DNA of 64,000 bases, taken from contig DAOUQC010000006.1 of NCBI GenBank assembly GCA_030625775.1, forward strand, positions 47,597 through 111,596, in the 5' to 3' direction. Made by a program: the position numbers and the translations under genes. The notes beneath the pieces were generated by a model, which saw only the letters and a program-made list of their open reading frames with translations, was not told the DNA's origin and did not search any database. The first letter of the stretch is position 1; every line of letters starts with the position of its first letter. Below, piece after piece: positions 29,810 through 40,205 of the stretch. The stretch comes from Verrucomicrobiota bacterium. GTDB taxonomy: Bacteria > Verrucomicrobiota > Verrucomicrobiia > Verrucomicrobiales > DEV007.

Positions 29810-29882
29810 GGGTGGGTAGCTCAGTTGGTAGAGCAGTGGCCTTTTAAGCCATTTGTCCTGGGTTCGAGCCCCAGTCCGCCTA
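29810..29882 (+). tRNA. tRNA-Lys (anticodon TTT)
   Basis: GGGTGGGTAGCTCAGTTGGTAGAGCAGTGGCCTTTTAAGCCATTTGTCCTGGGTTCGAGCCCCAGTCCGCCTA folds as a cloverleaf: D arm GCTC/GAGC, anticodon loop CTTTTAA, T arm CTGGG-TTCGAGC-CCCAG. CCA is not encoded. Confidence 0.95.
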
Positions 29883-29916
29883 CTTCTTCTTCCCCCCGCG
29901 GTTCCCTCCGGTTTTG

Positions 29917-31725
29917 TCAGTCGACAAACTGCAACTGTGCCAGCATGCGGTACATACCGTCCTCCTCGGAGATCAACTGCTCATGGGTACCTGCCTGAAC
30001 TGCCACGCCGTCCTTAATCACTACAATCCGGTCAGCGTCTTTCACCGTTGCCAATCGATGCGCAATGATGATTGACGTGCGTCCCTGCATCAATCCCTCC
30101 AGAGCTTCCTGAACAACTCGTTCACTTTCAGCGTCCAGCGAACTGGTTGCTTCATCCATGATAAGAATTGCCGGGTCTGCAAGAATCGCCCGGGCGATAG
30201 CTATCCTCTGTCGTTGGCCGCCTGAAAGCCTCACCCCGCGGTCCCCCACCAGGGTTTCGTAACCCTCTGGAAAAGCTTGAATAAAATCGTGTGCATTGGC
30301 GCGTCTGGCAGCCTCTTCAACGGCACTGCGCTCAGCTTCGGGCTTCCCATAAGCGATATTCTCCAAAATACTGCCACCAAACAACAGCACCTCCTGGGGC
30401 ACTAGTGCCATCTGGGACCTTAAATAACTCAAATCAAAAGTGTCTGCACCCTTCCCATCAAACGACACCTTACCGGAAGACGGTTCATAAAATCGCAGCA
30501 ACAGTGAAATGATTGTCGATTTGCCTGCCCCACTCGGCCCCACCAAAGCCACGCGCTCTCCCGGCTCCACTTTCAGCGAAACATCCTTCAACACATCTAC
30601 ATCCGGCCGGCTCGGGTAATGAAAGCTAAGTTGCTCCAATTCCACCACCCCTTCCAACCTCCCCTGATTACTACCGCCATCAACCAGCTCTGTACCTTCG
30701 TCCAGGATTTCCCTCACCCGGTCAGACGCCCCCACCGCCTGCTGTAACTGACTGATAATCTCAGGAAATGACCCCATGGCAGCCCCGACAAAAACGCTGA
30801 ACAAAACAAAACGCCAGAAAAGTTCGGAATCAATCTCACCCTTGACCAGCATTGTCCCACCGTACCACAATACGAGGGTCATCACGCCGAACAGAGCAAA
30901 GATAATGAATGCGATAAACAAGCCGCGGGGTGTTGCCGCACGAATGGCCATGTCGAGAAAACGATCCATCTGGCCAGCATAACGCCGACTCTCATAGCTC
31001 TCGTTTCCAAATGCTTTGACGCTGCTGATGCTCTGCAAAGTTTCTTCAACCACCACATTGGTCTCCGCCAACAAATCCTGGGACTGCCTGGTCAGCTTGC
31101 GAATCCCCCTACCAAAAATCGCCGCCATCAACATGATCACCGGCACTCCCATCAGCATCAGCAAAGCCAGCTTGGTTGAGCTGGCAAAAACCATCACGGT
31201 ACCCCCCACCAACATCACCGACTGGCGAACGATCTGTGGTACGGTGTTGATCAGGGTCTCCCTGATCAGAGTCAAATCCGAAGCGATACGGCTCGACATT
31301 TCCCCTACTCGATGAGCATCATAATAGGGCATCGGCAATCGAATAAGTTTGCCATAGGTTTGCTTGCGAATTTCTGCCAGAGCCGACTCCCCCGCTTTTG
31401 TGAACCAGCGAATACGCCAGAAAACCAAAAAAGCCTGCAACGAAAGTGCTGCCAGAGTGATCTTCAGATACCCCCCCAGATTTTTTTCAACTGCATCAAC
31501 ATCAATTTCCCCCGTGGATACGGATCCTCCAATCAGCTTGGAAATCATAAACGGCCAGACCATGGAAAGCCCTGCCGTAACAAACATGCAAATAATCGCG
31601 GGCCAAAACCACCTTTGATAGGGTTTCAGGTAAGCGAAAAGCCAGTAGATTTCTTTCAAACTCAAGCGACGGGATTTCTTTTTCCCATCACTGGCCTTTG
31701 ATTCTTTTTCAGCAGCAGTAGCCAT
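29917..31725 (-). CDS. ABC exporter, fused permease-ATPase (MsbA-like)
   Basis: TM domain + 'ALVGPSGAGKSTIISLLLRFYEP', 'LSGGQRQRIAIARAILADPAILIMDEATSSLD'. Confidence 0.93.
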   Translation of the reverse strand: MATAAEKESKASDGKKKSRRLSLKEIYWLFAYLKPYQRWFWPAIICMFVTAGLSMVWPFMISKLIGGSVSTGEIDVDAVEKNLGGYLKITLAALSLQAFLVFWRIRWFTKAGESALAEIRKQTYGKLIRLPMPYYDAHRVGEMSSRIASDLTLIRETLINTVPQIVRQSVMLVGGTVMVFASSTKLALLMLMGVPVIMLMAAIFGRGIRKLTRQSQDLLAETNVVVEETLQSISSVKAFGNESYESRRYAGQMDRFLDMAIRAATPRGLFIAFIIFALFGVMTLVLWYGGTMLVKGEIDSELFWRFVLFSVFVGAAMGSFPEIISQLQQAVGASDRVREILDEGTELVDGGSNQGRLEGVVELEQLSFHYPSRPDVDVLKDVSLKVEPGERVALVGPSGAGKSTIISLLLRFYEPSSGKVSFDGKGADTFDLSYLRSQMALVPQEVLLFGGSILENIAYGKPEAERSAVEEAARRANAHDFIQAFPEGYETLVGDRGVRLSGGQRQRIAIARAILADPAILIMDEATSSLDAESERVVQEALEGLMQGRTSIIIAHRLATVKDADRIVVIKDGVAVQAGTHEQLISEEDGMYRMLAQLQFVD

Positions 31726-31838
31726 CGTAGAGAATCCAAATCACTACACGTCAACGACCACTAATGCCAATAATGATTCAGTGAAAAACCATTCTCACGG
31801 CCTGGCCCCGAGCTTCTGTTCATTCAGAAAAGCTCCGC

Positions 31839-33008
31839 TCACTTGGCTTTCTTTTTCTCTACCTTCTTTTTTTCCTCGCCCTTGACCTCTTTTTTAGCAC
31901 CACCTTCTTTGGCGGTCTTTTCATCGGCAGCCTTTTTATCAGCTACTGCAGCAGATGTTTTGGCTGCATCCTCCCCTTCTTTTTTCTTTTTCTCTTCAGC
32001 TTTAGCTTCTGTTGCCTGGGCAACCGGGATATCCGGCAGCCTGGCATACTGACTGTATTCCGCTGGAATATCTCCGCCACCCACACCGTTTTTGTAATAA
32101 TAGGCCAAGCCTTGCAGTTGCCACAGTTTGCCTTTGAGATCCTTCAATTTAGGATCTGCCGCTTCGATTGCCAGAGCCGCCAGCATCGCCTGCTTGGCCA
32201 AAGCCGGCTCATTGCCATAAGTGATGGTGAACGCCCGGTAATAATCCTCCAGAGCAAGTTCCAATTTTTTCTCCTGCTCATACATTTTCCCACGAATAAA
32301 AGCGAGTTGGATCATCGTAGGTTTGGGCATTTTTTTGAATACAGGCGCAGGCAAAGCCTTGGCATCTCCAACCAACGGCACTTCATAAAACTTCAATCCT
32401 GCTTTCACCACATCCCATTTGCTGGCGGCAAAAGCCGCCCACATCTTCATCAACTGGATCTGCTCGCCAAACAACTTGTCCTGCGTTGAGGTAATTGTTT
32501 TTCCTGATTTGCTATCGAGTAAAGCACCCAGTTCCTCATACTTCCCCAGTCGGCGAAGCGACTCCATTTGGAAGAAACGTGCTTCGCTGGCAAAATTACC
32601 TTTCAGAGCTGAAATCCCTTCATAATCCGTTGCAATTTTACCGAACAGCTTTGCCGCAGCTTCGTAGGCACCCTGCAAAAAAGCCTGACGTGCACGCCCC
32701 ATCAAAGTAGATTCCTCTTGGAAAAAAATACTTTTCACTGATGCGCGACTGACAGCAGTCCCCTTGGTCTGTGCGGTGTAGGCAAACAAAATCTGCTTAC
32801 TGTTCGAGTCCTGGATAAAACCCGTCTCCCGTTTGCCATCCGTTTTTGTCAAAGTCACTTTAGTCGCAGCCGCATCCGCCCCAACATTCAAAAATGCCCA
32901 GGCACTCACGGCTGCCACAATTACTCCCGCTCTCGCGATTCTTCCCGTTATTCCCCTTCTCATCACATTCATATTTAAATTCCTTATTTTTTCAAGTGCC
33001 CCTCTCAT
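31839..33008 (-). CDS. Hypothetical periplasmic repeat protein with Lys/Glu-rich C-terminus
   Basis: Signal peptide; helical repeat-like central part; KKKEGEDAAKTSAAVADKKAADEKTAKEGGAKKEVKGEEKKKVEKKKAK tail. Confidence 0.6.
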   Translation of the reverse strand: MRGALEKIRNLNMNVMRRGITGRIARAGVIVAAVSAWAFLNVGADAAATKVTLTKTDGKRETGFIQDSNSKQILFAYTAQTKGTAVSRASVKSIFFQEESTLMGRARQAFLQGAYEAAAKLFGKIATDYEGISALKGNFASEARFFQMESLRRLGKYEELGALLDSKSGKTITSTQDKLFGEQIQLMKMWAAFAASKWDVVKAGLKFYEVPLVGDAKALPAPVFKKMPKPTMIQLAFIRGKMYEQEKKLELALEDYYRAFTITYGNEPALAKQAMLAALAIEAADPKLKDLKGKLWQLQGLAYYYKNGVGGGDIPAEYSQYARLPDIPVAQATEAKAEEKKKKEGEDAAKTSAAVADKKAADEKTAKEGGAKKEVKGEEKKKVEKKKAK

Positions 33009-33021
33009 TTACTGCCACCAA

Positions 33022-36000
33022 TTATTTTTTTTCAGAGGATTTCCCTTCACTAGCCTCCTCAACAATTCCCAATTTCAAGTCAAGCTCCTGCAACTGCTCC
33101 GGAGTCAGGCCAAGCTCGTTTCTAACCGCCGGCAAACGGCGACGCATCCGCCCCAAGCCTCCTGATGGAGCGTCTGATTCTTTGGCTTTTTGAAACATAT
33201 ACAAAATTTTCCGCAGGTAGCTGTAAGCCCGTATCTTTTTCTGAGGATCATCAATGCTGTAAGCCAGCTCAAAGCCCCTTTCCAGAGCCTGGCTCGACCA
33301 GTCGATATAAGACCCATACACAGCAATCACCGCATTATAGACTTTGATGGCATCATCGGTTTTGCCAAGGTGTTCGAGAGCAAGTCCATAGCTGAAGTTA
33401 GACTCCGCACGCGCTACTCGGTCCAGCCACTTTTTATTCTTATTGATTTTACCAAAGCTCCCCCGAGCGCTTTCCCAATCCTCCATCTTGATCGCCAGAC
33501 GGCCTAGATTCAAATAGGCATCCGGAATCAATGGTTTTTCCTGGTATTGATTGATCACCCGCAAAAAGCGTTCACGAGCCGAATTGAGTTTGTCGGCTGC
33601 AGCACTTCGCATTTCGATTTTACCAATCTCATAATCGGCAGGAGCCTTGAAAGCATCATCCGGGCGCACCAGCAATTCTTCAAAATACGGCACCGCCAGA
33701 AAGGGATTATCCGTTTTAGCCAGATAGATGCCGATCTGTTGCAGGGCAAATTCCGAGAGGTTACGCATTTCGTAGTTTTTCATCTCCTCGAACACCGCTG
33801 CGATCTCTGTCTGAATCTTCTCATACTCAGGAGTGTCCTTTTTGACAGAGTTACGCTTGCCTTGCAAAACGACCACCTTCTGGATCTTCAACCAGGTCAA
33901 CAAGGCCTGATTCTTTTTATTGACCTCTGGGAAGTCATCAAAAATCGCAGCCGTCTTGTCAGCGCCCCTGGCCCGCACCGAAGCCTCGGAGTAGGATCCA
34001 ATTGCTTGCCGCAGCAATTCAATATCTTGCTCATGAGGTTCCTGGTTGCCCATGAAATTGATCATTTTTTCCAATTGTTTCAGGCCGTCTTCCGCACGAT
34101 CCGCCTTCTCCAGAGCTTCCATGGTGAAAACCGAAATCTGTGGCTCCCAATAGGTTCCTTCGTAGTCGGGAAAAAAGGAATCATAATACTTCACCGCATC
34201 ATCCCACTTCTCCAACCGCATGCTCAAGTCGGCGGATCGAGCCAAAGCCTCCGAGACACTTGCCTTACGTTTGCGCTTTTTTCCTTCCCCTATGGCTGCC
34301 GAAAAATACTCCAACGCCTTCTCCGTCAATTTGATATTTTCAGCCTCATCCTCCAGATCCAGACCCGCTTTGACGTCATAGGCGTCTCCCCCCATGTTCA
34401 AGGCGCGGTCGAGTACCACTGAATCCTTGCGCTCCGTTCTCAAACGTTCGATTGCTGCAATACTTTTGTCATATTCCTCCAGGTTAAAGTGACAAGTTGC
34501 CCGGTCAAACAGGGCCAAATCAAGAAACTTGGATTGGGGGAAATCCTGGAAATAAACATCCAGCAAACCTGCCGCCTTGGGAAATTTCCCGGTAATCACA
34601 TAATTACTCGCCTGATAATACAAAGCAGCTTCACGATTGCCGCTATCAGGGTATTTTTCAGCAAACAGATCAAGCGGCTCCTGAGCTTCTATGTGATTCC
34701 CCAGGAAATACAATGCCGCCCCATAAAGGTGATCCGCCAATTCCCGCGCAGGGTCACCCGGTTCGTATTTTTTGCGCACTTTTTCACACACATCCATCAC
34801 CGTGTTGTATTCACGTGCAGTGAAAAGTGACTGCAGCATGAAAGTAGCCACATTATTTTCCAGACGGTGATCCGGAAATTCCTTCATGAATTTGTCACCG
34901 TAATACTGGGCACTGCTGTAATCTCCCAACAAAGTCGAAAACCGAGCGGCCTCGTGCAAAATTTCAGGCCGGGCTTTGCTTTTAAGATAATTCTCTGCCA
35001 GATAAGTATAAATCGCCCGGGAAGCCATCCGGTTGCCCAGCTTTTCGTAACTGGCAGATACCAGACGCATCAACTCCAGATCAGCTTGATCCGGCTTTTT
35101 AAGTTCATCCTCATATTTCTTGATTGCCGTAGCATAAACGGCAGGCACTGCAGCTCCCTGCGGCAAGGTGAGTGCCCGCATTTTGACATCGGCCAGAATG
35201 TCGTCAGCCGTCGGGATCATCGAATAATAACGTAAAGCCAAGGTGTGCAAACCAGCCTGTGCCGATTCAAATCCCAGTTTTTTCAAGCGTTGCCCAAAAC
35301 CAAAACGAGCCTGATCAAAAGGTTGTACCGTCAGCAAAGACGAATACTTGTTCAAAAAATCATGCGCTTTACGGTTGATAATCTCTTTACCAAGTTTGCT
35401 GGATTGATCAATCCAGCCCAAGCTCAACTCCAACAGACCCTGCATCAAAAACTGGGGAGCCACCTTCCACTTGGCCTGGTTCTCAAACAGTTTCCGTATC
35501 TCCAACTCCCCTTCATCCACCATGCCTACAGCAATCAACGCCCCACCTTTCCTCAACGAATAGACATTGCGCACCGTTGCCAGTTCTTTTGGGTCAGGCT
35601 TGGATGAGAGGTAGCGTTGGTAGAGTTTAAGAGCTTCAGCAGGGTTTTTCAGTTGCTGCTCGCAATAGCCCCACTGGAAAAGCGACAGCTTTTCCCTTTT
35701 ATTTTTCGAATCAATCTTGGAGATTTTTTTCTCACCTGTTTTAGGATTAGGATAATCCTCAGCACAGGTTTTAAACGCATTCCGTGCCGCCTCCCACTGG
35801 AAAAGCTGCAACAAAGCCGTGCCATAATCAAAATAGATCCCCCCGAAACCCGGCCCGTAATCTTCCATCCCCACTGACCCGTAGGTCTTGATCGCCTGCT
35901 CAAAAATTGGAATTGCTCCTTTGAAATCACCTGCCTGGGCTTTCTCTGAAGCAGCGAGATAGAGCCCCTCCAGCGAATCGTCCTCCTGGGCAAAGCTTTG

Positions 36001-36198
36001 ACTCATCCCACCCGCTGTTAACAACAGGATCGTTATACCTGCTGCAAATTTCAGTACGAACCTTTCGGTCAAAACCCAGCTAAGGGGACGTTTTGTCATT
36101 TTTATTTTTCTCATCATTCTCTTCCGATAAATATTCAGGGATCCATATCCCGTTTTTTTAGTACCCCATTCGGCAACTCTCATAATTCTATGCCCCAA
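33022..36198 (-). CDS. Large TPR-repeat periplasmic/outer-membrane protein (true start probably MTKRPLSW...)
   Basis: Many TPR-like helices ('AGDFKGAIPIFEQAIKTYGS', 'NPAEALKLYQRYLSSKPD', 'KTDDAIKVYNAVIAVYG'); signal peptide FAAGITILLLTAGGMSQSFAQ. Confidence 0.85.
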   Translation of the reverse strand: MGHRIMRVAEWGTKKTGYGSLNIYRKRMMRKIKMTKRPLSWVLTERFVLKFAAGITILLLTAGGMSQSFAQEDDSLEGLYLAASEKAQAGDFKGAIPIFEQAIKTYGSVGMEDYGPGFGGIYFDYGTALLQLFQWEAARNAFKTCAEDYPNPKTGEKKISKIDSKNKREKLSLFQWGYCEQQLKNPAEALKLYQRYLSSKPDPKELATVRNVYSLRKGGALIAVGMVDEGELEIRKLFENQAKWKVAPQFLMQGLLELSLGWIDQSSKLGKEIINRKAHDFLNKYSSLLTVQPFDQARFGFGQRLKKLGFESAQAGLHTLALRYYSMIPTADDILADVKMRALTLPQGAAVPAVYATAIKKYEDELKKPDQADLELMRLVSASYEKLGNRMASRAIYTYLAENYLKSKARPEILHEAARFSTLLGDYSSAQYYGDKFMKEFPDHRLENNVATFMLQSLFTAREYNTVMDVCEKVRKKYEPGDPARELADHLYGAALYFLGNHIEAQEPLDLFAEKYPDSGNREAALYYQASNYVITGKFPKAAGLLDVYFQDFPQSKFLDLALFDRATCHFNLEEYDKSIAAIERLRTERKDSVVLDRALNMGGDAYDVKAGLDLEDEAENIKLTEKALEYFSAAIGEGKKRKRKASVSEALARSADLSMRLEKWDDAVKYYDSFFPDYEGTYWEPQISVFTMEALEKADRAEDGLKQLEKMINFMGNQEPHEQDIELLRQAIGSYSEASVRARGADKTAAIFDDFPEVNKKNQALLTWLKIQKVVVLQGKRNSVKKDTPEYEKIQTEIAAVFEEMKNYEMRNLSEFALQQIGIYLAKTDNPFLAVPYFEELLVRPDDAFKAPADYEIGKIEMRSAAADKLNSARERFLRVINQYQEKPLIPDAYLNLGRLAIKMEDWESARGSFGKINKNKKWLDRVARAESNFSYGLALEHLGKTDDAIKVYNAVIAVYGSYIDWSSQALERGFELAYSIDDPQKKIRAYSYLRKILYMFQKAKESDAPSGGLGRMRRRLPAVRNELGLTPEQLQELDLKLGIVEEASEGKSSEKK

Positions 36199-36411
36199 TC
36201 ATTTTAATCCACTTACAAAAAAGTATCAGTCCAAGGCCATTCTTCCAAGTATATACCGCCCGATACCGTGTTTTCGGGACAGAGGCCATCCCTGGGATTC
36301 CAGTAAATCGACAAAACTGCGTGAAGTCAGCTGCTTCCCGCTCGCTACCAGGTGTGCCCATCCTGAAATCGCGAACCCTGGTTTTCATAAAATCCGCCAA
36401 AATGCCAGCCG

Positions 36412-36873
36412 TTATTTCTTCTTTTCCGAGAAACCGGTAATCGTAACATTGTGGATTTTTACTTTGGCCAAGGCATTCAATACATCGATGAACCTTTGCC
36501 CGACAGCTTCATCATCTGCAGCCACCACCACCACGGGCTGCGACCCTGTCAGATCGGCGGCATCCTTATACTGTTTTAATTTATCATCCAACAAAGTAAG
36601 CGTCCGGTTGTTGACATCCTCGTCCAAGGTCTTGTCATCAACCACTATGGCACCCGCCGCATTCACCGTGATCGTCATCTGATCGATCTCCACTTCGGAA
36701 GCAGATGAACTGTCAGTGGTCGGCAATGTCATTCCCAAATCCGTTTCTTTCGGATCCAGGGTCTGGGTCACCAGAAAGTAAATCAGCAAAAGAAAGCTGA
36801 CGTCAATCATTGAGGACATGTCCAAACCTGGTTCCTCTTCCTCTGGTATCTGCAGTTTTGTATTGCCCGCCAT
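36412..36873 (-). CDS. exbD: ExbD/TolR biopolymer transport protein
   Basis: 'LDMSSMIDVSFLLLIYFLVTQTLDPKETDLGMTLP' single TM with conserved Asp. Confidence 0.88.
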   Translation of the reverse strand: MAGNTKLQIPEEEEPGLDMSSMIDVSFLLLIYFLVTQTLDPKETDLGMTLPTTDSSSASEVEIDQMTITVNAAGAIVVDDKTLDEDVNNRTLTLLDDKLKQYKDAADLTGSQPVVVVAADDEAVGQRFIDVLNALAKVKIHNVTITGFSEKKK

Positions 36874-36939
36874 GAGAGTTTTTTCTATCTAAAATTTATT
36901 TTCTTCCCCCTCATGCTTCGCACGAATGGGAATTTTTTA

Positions 36940-37395
36940 TCAATCTTTCTCGACAACATAGGTGCCGAAAATCACATCCACCACCAGTGCATCCGCCCCG
37001 GCTTTAACGATTTCCTTGATGTAGCGAGTCGCCACCCGTTTATCCGCCCGCAAATGAAGTCGGCTTTTCACCCGCATTTCATCATTTTTCTGACGCTCGG
37101 CATCGACGTATTCAGACACCGCGTCAGCATTCGGAAATTTCATCGTAATTTCCGGCCCATAAAAAGTGCCGTCTTGATGGATGTTCACTACAATACGTCC
37201 ACCTATATTCTGTGCCACCGCAGCAGCACTCGCCGTAGGAGGTTTCACTTCCTTGTCAATCTTGGTGACGATCATATGCGAACTCACCATAAAGAAAATC
37301 AGCAGCAGGAACACCAGGTCGATCATCGGCGACATGTCCATCTTCATCTCCTCGCCATCCCCGGCCATTGCCCTTCTGAGTTTTGCTGATGCCAT
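36940..37395 (-). CDS. exbD: ExbD/TolR biopolymer transport protein (second paralogue)
   Basis: 'KMDMSPMIDLVFLLLIFFMVSSHMIVTKIDKEVKPP'. Confidence 0.88.
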   Translation of the reverse strand: MASAKLRRAMAGDGEEMKMDMSPMIDLVFLLLIFFMVSSHMIVTKIDKEVKPPTASAAAVAQNIGGRIVVNIHQDGTFYGPEITMKFPNADAVSEYVDAERQKNDEMRVKSRLHLRADKRVATRYIKEIVKAGADALVVDVIFGTYVVEKD

Positions 37396-37508
37396 CCTTA
37401 TTTGCTCCTGTTAATTCCCCGCATTGTTCATACAACTGGACTCCCTTCGAACCTTACGACCAGATATCCAATGAGATCTCCAATCGTAAAGAACAAGACA
37501 AATCAAGC

Positions 37509-38339
37509 CTAACCTTCTGCAATGCCTTCAGGCACCTTGGCTAACTGCTGGTCACCATGCACGGTTGCCATCGCCAAGCCCATCGCATCGTCCACGGTCT
37601 GATGAGCATCCGCCACCAGAGCGTTAAATTTGTTTTTGAAGAAGAAAAAGGCAAACAAACAAGGTAACGCTACCACCAGGCCAGTCGCCGTCGTCATCAG
37701 GGCTTCCCCAATAGCTGAAGCCATCTTACCCGGATCCGATCCCCCACTCACTCCCAGAGTAGCAAAGGCCTTGATCATACCGGAAACCGTCCCGAGCAGT
37801 CCAACCATGGGAGCCGCCTGGGCAATCACCGAGAAGTATCCGATCCACGACATATAAGAAGGATTTTCCCTGACCGTGAAGTCAGCCACCGCATCATCCA
37901 CTTTATCTTTTCCCAGTCCCTCGGTGTCCGTAGCGTCCACATTAGGCAAAGCCGTTGCCAACATGCGGCCCAGGTAAGAAGCACTGTCGGCGGAAGCCTC
38001 GATCGCACTGCGCACTCTGACTTCGGCCATTTTGTCCAGCACCGATGCCTTCAAATCGGCGGGCACGAATTTTTTAGCGGTCAACTGCATGGAATTGTAA
38101 ACCGTCAGTGTGATGAAACCCACGGAAAGCAAACCCAGAGGCCACATGGCCCATCCACCTTCCAGGATATTGTCCCATAAGGTTTTTGACGACCCGGACG
38201 CCGCAGCCTCACCTCCGCCTTCTGCGGCCGCATCTTGTGCAAATACATCAGGCATGGCAATCACGGCAACAGCCAGAATTCCAAAAATCATCCACGCAAG
38301 GTGGGAACGGTTAAAAGAGTAGTTTTTCAGCATCTTCAA
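37509..38339 (-). CDS. exbB: ExbB/TolQ/MotA proton channel protein
   Basis: 'IAQAAPMVGLLGTVSGMIKAFATLG...MASAIGEALMTTATGLVVALPCLFAFFFFKNKF'. Confidence 0.9.
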   Translation of the reverse strand: MKMLKNYSFNRSHLAWMIFGILAVAVIAMPDVFAQDAAAEGGGEAAASGSSKTLWDNILEGGWAMWPLGLLSVGFITLTVYNSMQLTAKKFVPADLKASVLDKMAEVRVRSAIEASADSASYLGRMLATALPNVDATDTEGLGKDKVDDAVADFTVRENPSYMSWIGYFSVIAQAAPMVGLLGTVSGMIKAFATLGVSGGSDPGKMASAIGEALMTTATGLVVALPCLFAFFFFKNKFNALVADAHQTVDDAMGLAMATVHGDQQLAKVPEGIAEG

Positions 38340-38430
38340 TTTGAGTGGTTCGTTTTCAATCTGTGCACGCGCTTTTCTAATATTCTCAACGCTCTGTAAA
38401 GAAAAAACCGCGTATTATCGCATTTTTTCT

Positions 38431-39198
38431 TCACTCAGCACTGTCTATATCTAACACATGCTTTTCTGTTAAGGCCAGAAATAAATCTTCAATTCCATTT
38501 TGGGCCTCTCCGTCCTTCACCTGACTTTGCGGCAATCGCCTTAGTTCCTCCAAGCTGCCCACTGCACACAATCGCCCGTTTGTGATAACCCCGATACGAT
38601 CCGCCAATTCCTCCGCAACATTCAATTGATGTGTGGACATGAAAATAGTTACCCCATTGCGACTGCGCTCCTTTAACTCTTGCTTAATAATCCGGGTATG
38701 CCGGGGATCCAGCCCCACCATTGGCTCATCAATCACGATCACCTCCGGTTCGTGCAGCAGCGCAGCAGCAATCCCCAGCCTCTGACAGGTCCCATGACTC
38801 AAATGCTCTATGCGCTGTCCTGCGTATTCATCCAGAGAAAGCTTCTCAAACAATCCGGCCGCAATGCGCCTCGAATCTGCTCGCTGCATTTGAAACAGGT
38901 CGCCAATGAACTCCATGAATTCCACCGGGGTCAGCTTATCGTAAAATTCGGCAACATCGGGAACATAACCGATCCTTTTCTTCGCCTCGATCGGCTGTTC
39001 GAACACATCAAAACCACAAATACGAGCAGACCCGGAGCTGGCTTGCAATAATCCCGTGAGCAATTTAATCGTCGTTGTCTTCCCCGCAGCATTCGGGCCT
39101 AGGAAGGCAAAAAACTCACCCTTTTCGATTTGCAGATTCAGTTTATCCAAAGCCAACAGGTCACCATAACACATGGAAAGATCGATCGCTTCTATCAT
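38431..39198 (-). CDS. ABC transporter ATP-binding protein
   Basis: 'FAFLGPNAAGKTTTIKLLTGLL', 'LSHGTCQRLGIAAALLHEPEVIVIDEPMVGLDP'. Confidence 0.9.
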   Translation of the reverse strand: MIEAIDLSMCYGDLLALDKLNLQIEKGEFFAFLGPNAAGKTTTIKLLTGLLQASSGSARICGFDVFEQPIEAKKRIGYVPDVAEFYDKLTPVEFMEFIGDLFQMQRADSRRIAAGLFEKLSLDEYAGQRIEHLSHGTCQRLGIAAALLHEPEVIVIDEPMVGLDPRHTRIIKQELKERSRNGVTIFMSTHQLNVAEELADRIGVITNGRLCAVGSLEELRRLPQSQVKDGEAQNGIEDLFLALTEKHVLDIDSAE

Positions 39199-39255
39199 AA
39201 TTTTTCTCGCTTCAACTTAATCCTCTTCATTGTTCAATCATCCCCGCCGCCACAC

Positions 39256-40140
39256 TCACTGATTGGCTCCCCCGGCATTCTCATCAACGGCGACCGGCAC
39301 AAGCACTTCAGCCAAGGCTTCATAGCCCCACGCCGTCTGGACCATCAAAGGTTCCCCGGTTTCACTCAAAGACAGTTTCACCTCTTCACCCGGTTTATTT
39401 CCCGACCCCTTGTTTTTCAAAATCAGCTGATAGACCAGCATTTTGCGACCGGCAACCTCAGCACTGCCGAAACGCCCTGTGATCCCAGGAGCCCAGGCAT
39501 CGACCATGCTATCTGACATTTTTCCGCCCAACAACGCCTGCAAAGGTAATAAACGTCCTACCTTCCCCAGTTCCGGCAGAGCAGACAACCCCGCCGGACT
39601 CCCCTCATACTCAAACAGTTGCTCTCCTTTCGACCTCACTTTCAGGGAAATTTTTTCTACCGGATGATCAAAACCAAACTGCACACTCAATCCGAGTTCG
39701 GGCATCCTCAGCACAAAGTCCCCTTTAGGAAAATTCAAATCATCGTCAACCTCCATCAAGCCCCGCCAATACACCCCCTTGTCATGTTCCCCAGCCCCGG
39801 CATTCTCAAGCACAGAAAAAGAATCCAACGAGCCCGCCACGGCAATCTCACGCAATTCCCTTCCCTTTCCTATATCACCTGGCATTTTTTTTCCCAACTG
39901 CGCACTCAAACTCATTTGCCCGACCCGCTGCCCGTCTTTCAAAATCGTCAACTCCGCTCCCTCGGTCCAGGCAAAAAACATTTCGGCTACCCTATCGGCT
40001 GGCACGGGAGTCATTCGGGACTCAGCATGGAAATAATTACGTTTAATCAAAACCGATACCGTTACCATCCAGAAAGTGATCACGGCAAGCTGTATCCACA
40101 AAACCCAGGCTGCACTTCTGTTTTCAAGTCGGATCCCCAT
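39256..40140 (-). CDS. Hypothetical membrane-anchored protein
   Basis: 294 aa ORF with N-terminal TM (AAWVLWIQLAVITFWMVTVSVLI), divergent from the reductase gene. Confidence 0.6.
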   Translation of the reverse strand: MGIRLENRSAAWVLWIQLAVITFWMVTVSVLIKRNYFHAESRMTPVPADRVAEMFFAWTEGAELTILKDGQRVGQMSLSAQLGKKMPGDIGKGRELREIAVAGSLDSFSVLENAGAGEHDKGVYWRGLMEVDDDLNFPKGDFVLRMPELGLSVQFGFDHPVEKISLKVRSKGEQLFEYEGSPAGLSALPELGKVGRLLPLQALLGGKMSDSMVDAWAPGITGRFGSAEVAGRKMLVYQLILKNKGSGNKPGEEVKLSLSETGEPLMVQTAWGYEALAEVLVPVAVDENAGGANQ

Positions 40141-40205
40141 CTTTAATGAATTTGCCTGCTGCTTTGACTTGCGCTTTTTGAAACTCCCTCCTACGATTCA
40201 AGATC

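Noticed and set aside
36188-36400. 70-aa minus ORF between the TPR gene and exbD
   Set aside because: No recognisable family and atypical composition. Other frames also give protein-like stretches here, so coding status cannot be decided by eye.
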